DNA of 64,000 nt from Streptomyces cyaneofuscatus (GTDB lineage: Bacteria; Actinomycetota; Actinomycetes; Streptomycetales; Streptomycetaceae). Positions 58,388 through 64,000 of this stretch are shown one piece after another (position 1 is the stretch's first letter; every line of letters begins with the position of its first letter). The notes beneath the pieces are model-generated. The model searched no databases, had not been told where the DNA came from, and saw only the letters and a list, made by a program, of their open reading frames with translations. Made by a program: the position numbers and the translations under genes. The stretch is from positions 1-64,000 of the forward strand of contig NZ_JOEM01000011.1 in assembly GCF_000718135.1 (NCBI RefSeq), in the 5' to 3' direction.

Positions 58388-59908
58388 TCAGCCGCCCAGC
58401 GCCCGCGACACCGTGTGGATCGCCAGGCCCGCCAGCGCACCGACCACCGTGCCGTTGATGCGGATGAACTGCAGGTCACGGCCGATGTGCGCCTCGATCT
58501 TCTTCGACGTCTGGTCCGCGTCCCAGCTCGCCACGGTCTCGCTGATCAGCGAGGTGATCTCGGCCCGGTACGTCGTGACCACGTACACCGCCGCGTCCTC
58601 CAGCCAGCCGTCCAGCTTGCCCTGGAGCCGCTCGTCGCCCGCCAGCCTGGCGCCCAGCGACATCAGGGACGCCCGGGCCCGCAGACGGAGTTCGCTGCGC
58701 TCGTCCTCGGCCGCCGCGAGGATCATCGTACGGACGGAGGACCAGGCCGAGGCGATGACGTCCTGCACCTCGCCGCGGCCCAGGATCTCCGACTTCAGCC
58801 GCTCCACCCGGGCCCGGGTGTCGGCGTCGCTCTGGAGGTCGGCCGCGAAGTCGGTGAGGAACGTGTCGATGGAGCCGCGCGCCGGGTGGCCCGGCATGTC
58901 CCGCATCTCCGTGACGAACCGCAGCAGTTCCTTGTAGACCCGCTCGCCCACCCGCTTGTCCACGAAGCGCGGCGTCCAGCCCGGCGCCCCGCCCTGCACC
59001 GCGTCCATCACCGAGTCGCCGTGCTCCACCAGCCAGTCGTGCGCCCGTACGCAGACGAGGTCGACGACCTTGCGGTGGCCGCCGTCCTCCACGACCCGCT
59101 CCAGCATCTTGCCGAGACCGGGGCCGACCTCCGCCGCGTTCGCCCGCCGGGTGATGGCCTCGCCGACCACCGCCTGGACGTCGGAATCCCGCAGCACCGT
59201 CAGCGCGCCGCGCAGCGCCGTCGCCAACTCGGCGGTCACCCGGTCGGCATGGGCGGGCTCCGAAAGCCACGCGCCGACCCTCCGGCCGACCCCCAGAGCG
59301 TGAATTCGGTCACGAATGACGTCTCCGGAGAGAAAGTTTTCGCCAACGAAGGAACCGAGGGACTGTCCTAGCTGATCCTTCTTGGTGGGGATGATGGCCG
59401 TGTGGGGGATGGGCAGGCCGAGCGGGCGCCGGAAGAGCGCCGTCACGGCGAACCAGTCCGCCAGAGCGCCCACCATCCCCGCCTCGGCAGCCGCCGCGAC
59501 GTAGCCCGGCCAGCCCTTCACCCCTGAGTGTTCCGCCCAGGTGGCCAGGACGTAGACCAGCGCGACGAGCAGAAGGAGGCCGGTGGCCGTGAGCTTCATG
59601 CGCCGTACGCCGCGCTGTTTCTCCTCGTCGGCCGCCGTGTACGCGAACGAGGCCAGCGGGCCGGGCCCGGGCGCGGCGCCGTTCCCGGCACCGGCACCGG
59701 GCGCGTCCGCCGCCCCAGGGCCCAGCTCCTTACGGGCCCCGGTCGGCCTTCCGGCCCCCGTCGGCGTTTCCGTCCCGCTCGCCCCGAGGTCCGGGTCCTG
59801 TCCTGGCTGCTGCACCACGTCCTGCTCTCCGGAACCGGAACCGGTCCGTTCCTTGCGCTCCACCCGTTCCACCCGTAGGCGTACGCCTCGCCCCCGCGAC
59901 GTACGCAT
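58388..59908 (-). CDS. DUF445-family membrane protein
   Basis: Protein of 506 residues. After a disordered N-terminus of about 100 residues come two membrane spans (LTATGLLLLVALVYVLATWA; YVAAAAEAGMVGALADWFAV), the DUF445 signature ADWFAVTALFRRPLGLPIPHTAIIPTKKDQLGQSLGSFV in parts, a long helical region and a final span (INGTVVGALAGLAIHTVSRAL). Function of the family is unknown. The ATG at 59908 has GGGGAAG upstream. Confidence 0.88.
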   Translation of the reverse strand: MRTSRGRGVRLRVERVERKERTGSGSGEQDVVQQPGQDPDLGASGTETPTGAGRPTGARKELGPGAADAPGAGAGNGAAPGPGPLASFAYTAADEEKQRGVRRMKLTATGLLLLVALVYVLATWAEHSGVKGWPGYVAAAAEAGMVGALADWFAVTALFRRPLGLPIPHTAIIPTKKDQLGQSLGSFVGENFLSGDVIRDRIHALGVGRRVGAWLSEPAHADRVTAELATALRGALTVLRDSDVQAVVGEAITRRANAAEVGPGLGKMLERVVEDGGHRKVVDLVCVRAHDWLVEHGDSVMDAVQGGAPGWTPRFVDKRVGERVYKELLRFVTEMRDMPGHPARGSIDTFLTDFAADLQSDADTRARVERLKSEILGRGEVQDVIASAWSSVRTMILAAAEDERSELRLRARASLMSLGARLAGDERLQGKLDGWLEDAAVYVVTTYRAEITSLISETVASWDADQTSKKIEAHIGRDLQFIRINGTVVGALAGLAIHTVSRALGG

Positions 59909-60005
59909 TGTCCCTACTTCCCCTACTCCCGGGCCGCACGTCGAGTTCCCCGCGGCCTGTCGCATCATGGGACCAGCACGATCATCACAAGGAGAATCAC
60001 CGCAC

Positions 60006-61250
60006 ATGCCCAGGCGCCAGGGGTACGCCCTGCTCATCGCCCTACTGGCGGGCACCGCCGTACTCGCCGCAGCAACCGTCTTCGGCACGACGCTCCTCTC
60101 CGGCCGCCACCAGGCCCCGCCGCCTCCCGCCGAGACGCACGCCGCGGCCCGCAACCCCGTCGCGCCCGCCAACATCGGCGGGAACTGGGTCGCCACCTGG
60201 ACCACGGCGCCCGTCGGCCCGGAGCCGAACACCGACAACGGCTTCCCCGGCAGCACCATCCGTAACGTCGTGCACACCAGCGTCGGCGGGGACGCCGCCC
60301 GCATCACGCTCTCCAACCTCTTCGGCACCGTCCCGCTCCGCGTCGACCGGGCCACCGTCAACACCCGCCCGGTGACCTTCGACGGCGCCGCCTCCGTCAC
60401 CATCGCGCCGGGCGGACGGGTCGTCAGCGACCCGGTCGTCGTGCCGGTCGCGCCCGACTCCGACCTGGAGGTCGGCTTCCGCACCCCGCGCCCGGGCGGC
60501 CCGGTCACCTACCACCCGAACAGCCACCAGACGTCCTACCTGGCCGACAGCCGCGGCACCTGGTCCACCACCAGCTGGCGCTATCTGACCGCCGTGGACG
60601 TCCGCAACGAGTCCGCACCCGGCACCATCGTCACCCTCGGGGACTCCCTCACCGCGGGCAGCGGCTCCACCACCGACGCCAACACCCGCTGGCCCGACGT
60701 CCTCGCGGACCGGCTGGGCGGCCGGTACGGGATCGCCAACGCGGGCATCGCGGGCAACCGGCTCCTCATCCAGGGCCCGTCCGGGCAGGCCGGCCTCGTC
60801 CGGTTCGAGCGGGACGCGCTCTCGATCGCCGGGGTGCGCACCGTGATCGTGGCCATCGGCATCAACGACATACAGCAGGCGCCGCAGGAGACCGACGCCG
60901 GGCGCATCGTGGCCGGGCTGCGCGCCCTCGCCGACCAGGCACGGGCCCGCGGTCTGACGGTCGTCGGCGCGACCCTGACCCCGTTCGAGGGCTACCGGAC
61001 CTGGACGCCCGAGCGCAACGCCGTACGGCTCGCGGTCAACGAGCAGATCCGGACGGGCACCGTCTTCGACGCGTACGTCGACTTCGACGAGGTCGTCCGC
61101 GACCCGGCCGCCCCGAACCGGCTCCTGGCGGCCTACGACTGCGGCGACCGCGTGCACTTCAACGACGCCGGGTACCGGGCGCTGGGCGAGCGGATCGACC
61201 TGCTGTCCCTGGAGCAGGCGGCCGGCACGCCGGAGCCCGACGAGCTGTGA
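60006..61250 (+). CDS. Secreted SGNH/GDSL hydrolase
   Basis: Exported or membrane-anchored esterase of 414 residues. An N-terminal span (about 7-30) precedes a beta-sandwich (about 58-200) and the SGNH domain: block I LGDSLTAGSG (Ser nucleophile), block II Gly in IAGNRLL, block III GINDIQQ (Asn) and block V DRVHFNDAGY (Asp and His). This two-domain form is common among Streptomyces lipases and polysaccharide esterases. AGGAG stands about 11 nt before the ATG. Divergent from DUF445 by 97 bp. Confidence 0.88.
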   Translation: MPRRQGYALLIALLAGTAVLAAATVFGTTLLSGRHQAPPPPAETHAAARNPVAPANIGGNWVATWTTAPVGPEPNTDNGFPGSTIRNVVHTSVGGDAARITLSNLFGTVPLRVDRATVNTRPVTFDGAASVTIAPGGRVVSDPVVVPVAPDSDLEVGFRTPRPGGPVTYHPNSHQTSYLADSRGTWSTTSWRYLTAVDVRNESAPGTIVTLGDSLTAGSGSTTDANTRWPDVLADRLGGRYGIANAGIAGNRLLIQGPSGQAGLVRFERDALSIAGVRTVIVAIGINDIQQAPQETDAGRIVAGLRALADQARARGLTVVGATLTPFEGYRTWTPERNAVRLAVNEQIRTGTVFDAYVDFDEVVRDPAAPNRLLAAYDCGDRVHFNDAGYRALGERIDLLSLEQAAGTPEPDEL

Positions 61251-61292
61251 GGGGGCGGCGGTCGGGGAGGGTGACGTACGAGGGCCGATAGC

Positions 61293-62030
61293 TCAGCCCA
61301 GCTCCTTGCGGCCGCCGCCTCCCGGCCCCTGGTCCGGGCCGTCCAGCCGCTGCCGCTCGCGGACCGCCCGCTCGGCCTCCTCCGCCTCCTTCAGGCGGCG
61401 GCGCTCCGCCTTCGTCCGCTTGCGCTCCACCCCGACGCCGCCCATCAGCGCCAGACCCGTGATCCGTACGCGCGGGGCCTCCGGCACGGTCTCCCCGTCC
61501 TCGTTCGGGCCCTCGCCGAAACCGCCCATGATGCCGACGCCCCGGACGTCCACGTTCAGCTCCGGCGGGGCCGTCACATGGATGCCGCCCATGATCGCGA
61601 TGCAGCGGATGACGACCTCGCGGTCCTCGAAGTCCGCCTCGCGCAGGTCGATCTCGCCGCCGCCCCACATCGCGAACGCGGTGAACTTCCGGCCGACCGT
61701 CCAGCGGCCCTTCCGGTTGAAGCCGCCCCACAGGGCGAACCCGCCCTTCGAGGTGGCGGTACCGCCGATCCGGGCGGGCCAGTTCGCGGCGGAGCCCCGC
61801 AGCGGGGCGGGCGCGGATGAGCCCACCGGGGCCACCGCCGTGCCGGGCGCCGGGAGGTCCCGGACGAGGGGCTCCAACTCCCCGTGCGTACGGGCCGTGT
61901 AGGCCGTTTCGAGACGCTGCTCGAACTCGTCCATCTTCAGCCGGCCCTCGGCCACGGCCTCCCTCAGCAACTCGGCGATCCGCTCACGTTCAGCATCGGA
62001 GGCACGCATGTCCGGACGTTCACTTGTCAT
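61293..62030 (-). CDS. DUF1707-domain protein (LiaF-like C-terminus)
   Basis: Protein of 245 residues. The N-terminal 55 residues are DUF1707 (MRASDAERERIAELLREAVA, then GRLKMDEFEQRLETAYTARTHGELEPLVRDL). The rest contains the DUF2154/LiaF-like beta repeats (FALWGGFNRKGRW, FAMWGGGEIDLREADF, IAIMGGIHVTAPP, VGIMGGFGEG). The tail is charged and helical. Such proteins may sense envelope state. ATG 62030 starts two residues before the domain. Confidence 0.87.
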   Translation of the reverse strand: MTSERPDMRASDAERERIAELLREAVAEGRLKMDEFEQRLETAYTARTHGELEPLVRDLPAPGTAVAPVGSSAPAPLRGSAANWPARIGGTATSKGGFALWGGFNRKGRWTVGRKFTAFAMWGGGEIDLREADFEDREVVIRCIAIMGGIHVTAPPELNVDVRGVGIMGGFGEGPNEDGETVPEAPRVRITGLALMGGVGVERKRTKAERRRLKEAEEAERAVRERQRLDGPDQGPGGGGRKELG

Positions 62031-62055
62031 GCCACGCACCCTATTGAACGCACCC

Positions 62056-62110
62056 GGTCCCGGCACAGACGTGCAGGCCCATGACCTGCACGCGTCGGCT
62101 CACCGGGACC
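62056..62110 (-). terminator. Nested hairpin after the ABC ATPase
   Basis: An inner 8-bp stem (CGTGCAGG/CCTGCACG, 7-nt loop) at 62070-62092 sits inside an outer stem (GGTCCCGG/CCGGGACC). It lies at the 3' end of the ABC ATPase gene and just upstream of the DUF1707 start. Confidence 0.6.
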
Positions 62111-62113
62111 CCC

Positions 62114-63139
62114 TTACGGCGCCGCCGCCTCGTACATCCGCGCGATCACGGCCTCGATGTCCGGCTCCCGCACCGACAGGTCCATCAGCGGGTACTCCGC
62201 CGCGATCCGCGCCACCAGCGGGGCGGCCGACGCCGAGGCGGGGAAGGCCAGCCACTGGCGCGGTCCCTCCACCTTGACCACCCGCGCCAGCGGTCCGGCC
62301 CCCTCCGACTCCAGCGAGATCGCCGGGAGTTCGCGCTCCAGGTCCACCACGAGCATCCGCTCGCTCTCCCCCACCTCATGGAGACCGGCGAGCGAACCGT
62401 CGTACATCAGACGGCCGTGGTCGATCACCATCACCCGGCGGCACAGCTGCTCGATGTCGGTCAGGTCGTGCGTCGTCAGCAGGACCGTCGTCCCGCGCTC
62501 CGCGTTCAACTCCTTGAGGAACTGCCGCACCTTGGCCTTGGAGATCACATCGAGCCCGATCGTCGGCTCGTCCAGGTAGAGCACCTCGGGGTCATGCAGC
62601 AGGGCTGCCGCGATGTCGCCCCGCATCCGCTGCCCGAGGGAGAGTTGACGTACGGGTACGTCCAACAGCTCGCCCAGGTCGAGGAGTTCGACGCACCGGT
62701 CCAGGTTCTCCTGGTAACGCCGGTCCGGGATGCGGTACATGCGGTGCATCAGCCGGTACGAGTCGCGCAGCGGCAGGTCCCACCAGAGGGTGGTCCGCTG
62801 GCCGAAGACCACACCGATGCGGTGGGCGAGGCGCGTACGTTCCCGGGACGGGTCGATGCCCGCCACCCGCAGCCGGCCGCCGCTCGGGGTGAGGATGCCC
62901 GTCAGCATCTTGATGGTCGTCGACTTGCCGGCCCCGTTCGGGCCGATGTAGCCGACCATCTCGCCGCGCGCGACCTGGAAGCTGATGCCGTCCACGGCCC
63001 GCACCTCATGCCGCTCCCGGCGCAGCAGACCGGCCTTCCGGCGGACCTGGAAGACCTTCTCGACGCCGTCGAGGGTGATGAAGCCGTCGTGGCCCACGCC
63101 CGTGCCCTCCCCCGCGGCTCCGACCGATGTGTCCAGCAT
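62114..63139 (-). CDS. ABC-2-type exporter ATP-binding protein
   Basis: Cytoplasmic ATPase of 341 residues. Walker A GPNGAGKST (66-74), LSLGQRMRGDIAAALLHDP in place of the usual LSGGQ signature, Walker B VLYLDEPTIGLD and H-loop TTHDLTD. The C-terminal 100 residues resemble the accessory domain of DrrA/YhaQ-type exporters. Coupled in an operon with the permease. The start ATG 63139 has GAAGG 10 nt upstream; a TTG at 63160 lies within the repeats. Confidence 0.88.
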   Translation of the reverse strand: MLDTSVGAAGEGTGVGHDGFITLDGVEKVFQVRRKAGLLRRERHEVRAVDGISFQVARGEMVGYIGPNGAGKSTTIKMLTGILTPSGGRLRVAGIDPSRERTRLAHRIGVVFGQRTTLWWDLPLRDSYRLMHRMYRIPDRRYQENLDRCVELLDLGELLDVPVRQLSLGQRMRGDIAAALLHDPEVLYLDEPTIGLDVISKAKVRQFLKELNAERGTTVLLTTHDLTDIEQLCRRVMVIDHGRLMYDGSLAGLHEVGESERMLVVDLERELPAISLESEGAGPLARVVKVEGPRQWLAFPASASAAPLVARIAAEYPLMDLSVREPDIEAVIARMYEAAAP

Positions 63140-63150
63140 GCCCAACTCGC

Positions 63151-63210
63151 CTTCCCTCAACGTCCCTCAACGTCCCTCAATGTCCGTCGACGTCCATCGA
63201 CGTCCGTCAA
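63151..63210. repeat. Six tandem 10-bp repeats (CGTCCCTCAA type)
   Basis: Units CTTCCCTCAA, CGTCCCTCAA (twice), TGTCCGTCGA, CGTCCATCGA and CGTCCGTCAA stand in exact 10-bp register. On the coding strand they read TTGAGGGACG. The array runs from the permease stop codon to just before the ATPase ribosome-binding site. Confidence 0.92.
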
Positions 63211-64000
63211 CTTCCCGTACTCCGGTACGTCCGCAGCGCCGCCCGCCACGCCAGCCCGGCCAGCGCACCGACCGCCACGGCCACCACCGGCGCCAGGAAC
63301 GCCACCCACTGCGGAAGGTCCAGCGGATAGTCGCGGTCCAGCACGTACAGCGTCGGCAACCAGCTCACGAAGGCCAGCGGCACCACGAACGTCACTCCGC
63401 GCACCAGGTCCTTCGCGAAGATCGTCGGCGGGTACTGGAGCAGCGTCGCCCCGCCGTACGTGAAGGCGCTCTGCACCTGCGAGGCGTCCTGCGCGACGAA
63501 CTGGAACGCCGCCCCGGCCACGAAGACCGCCCCGAAGACCGCCGCACCACTGATCACCATCACCGGCAGCATCGCCACCTTCAGAGGCGTCCACGCGATG
63601 TCCAGGGTGGCCAGCGCGTAGACCAGCACGGCGAGCCCCTGGAGGATCCGCCCGATCCGGCGCAGCGCGAACCGGTCCGCCGCCACCTGCGCCAGCACCG
63701 GGACCGGCCGCACCAGCAACGTGTCCAGCGTCCCGTCCCGCACCCGCCGCCCCAGCCGCTCCATCGACCCCAGCAGCAGGTCGCACAGCCCGAACGCCGT
63801 CGCCGACACCCCGTACAGCAGGGCGACCTCCGGGAGCGTGTAACCGCCCAGCGCGTCGACGTGGGTGAACATCAGCACGATCGTGAGGAAGTCGAACGCC
63901 GTCGCCGCGAGGTTCCCGAACGTCGTCATGACGAACGAGGCCCGGTACGCCATCGTCGAGCGCACCCACATCCCCACGATCAGCCCGTACGCCCGCAGCC
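63207..64000 (-). CDS. ABC-2 family permease, 5' end outside window
   Basis: Membrane protein open to the right edge (at least 264 residues). The upstream codons read LRAYGLIVGMWVRSTMAYRA, so the true start lies beyond 64000. Six hydrophobic segments are seen, with the cytoplasmic MERLGRRVRDGTLDTLLVRPV loop typical of ABC-2 permeases of the COG3694 kind. The last codon lies in the 10-bp repeat array before the ATPase gene. A second permease, usual for this family, probably lies just outside. Confidence 0.85.
   Translation of the reverse strand, partial: LRAYGLIVGMWVRSTMAYRASFVMTTFGNLAATAFDFLTIVLMFTHVDALGGYTLPEVALLYGVSATAFGLCDLLLGSMERLGRRVRDGTLDTLLVRPVPVLAQVAADRFALRRIGRILQGLAVLVYALATLDIAWTPLKVAMLPVMVISGAAVFGAVFVAGAAFQFVAQDASQVQSAFTYGGATLLQYPPTIFAKDLVRGVTFVVPLAFVSWLPTLYVLDRDYPLDLPQWVAFLAPVVAVAVGALAGLAWRAALRTYRSTGS

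Noticed and set aside
1..64000. CRISPR arrays, insertion sequences, or a biosynthetic gene cluster
   Set aside because: No regularly spaced repeats of CRISPR size, no transposase, and no PKS, NRPS, terpene or RiPP core enzymes were seen.

Overview
The window is high-GC actinobacterial DNA and almost certainly comes from a Streptomyces chromosome. The families seen are a characteristic set: a class E sortase with an LAxTG substrate, a WhiJ-like XRE/DUF397/ATPase trio, DUF445, DUF1707, DUF6412, and F5/8-domain glycosidases. GTG and TTG starts and translationally coupled overlaps are common. All calls come from reading the sequence and from knowledge of the families; no database search was run.

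Layout. 1-5.0 kb: the end of a proline-rich protein, a secreted NlpC/P60-like peptidoglycan protein, tRNA-Lys(CUU), a GH6 lipoprotein, and a class F sortase paired with a membrane-anchored surface protein. 5.1-13.4 kb: a HAD phosphatase, a Tat-exported phosphodiesterase, and a coupled minus-strand phosphonate operon (FAD oxidoreductase, phosphonatase-like HAD, ABC ATPase, two permeases, binding protein). 13.6-17.8 kb: universal stress protein, class III adenylate cyclase, DhaK and DhaL on the plus strand, then a HAD phosphatase. 18.4-19.2 kb: a GntR/UTRA regulator that is the best candidate controller of the phosphonate genes. 19.4-30.2 kb: GNAT, LAxTG surface protein, TetR with a divergent membrane protein, ROK regulator with a divergent Gfo/Idh oxidoreductase and UPF0303 gene, FAH-family hydrolase, second YidC, DUF6412, sortase E, SEC-C protein.

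30.3-40.6 kb is accessory in character: a SauUSI-like type IV restriction enzyme (PLD nuclease, SF2 helicase, DUF3427), a WhiJ-like cluster, small membrane and unknown proteins, and a stand-alone TipAS-like domain. 41.1-45.7 kb holds two large secreted F5/8-domain carbohydrate-active proteins behind a LacI-type palindrome. 46.0-48.6 kb: AhpD-like protein, MFS exporter, secreted unknown. 49.1-56.2 kb: a 2,076-residue RHS/DNRLRE wall protein with a strongly cationic, glycine-rich C-terminal tip, followed by a membrane protein with an acidic linker, a plausible toxin/immunity pair. 56.3-64 kb: lipoprotein, alpha/beta hydrolase, DUF445, SGNH esterase, DUF1707 and an ABC-2 exporter that runs off the right edge.

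The strongest candidates for something new are (i) the RHS tip and its membrane neighbour and (ii) the phosphonate module, with a shared 16-bp operator at two promoters and a partial match upstream of the GntR gene. A further theme is short tandem repeats (7-10 bp units) abutting start codons at several unrelated genes.
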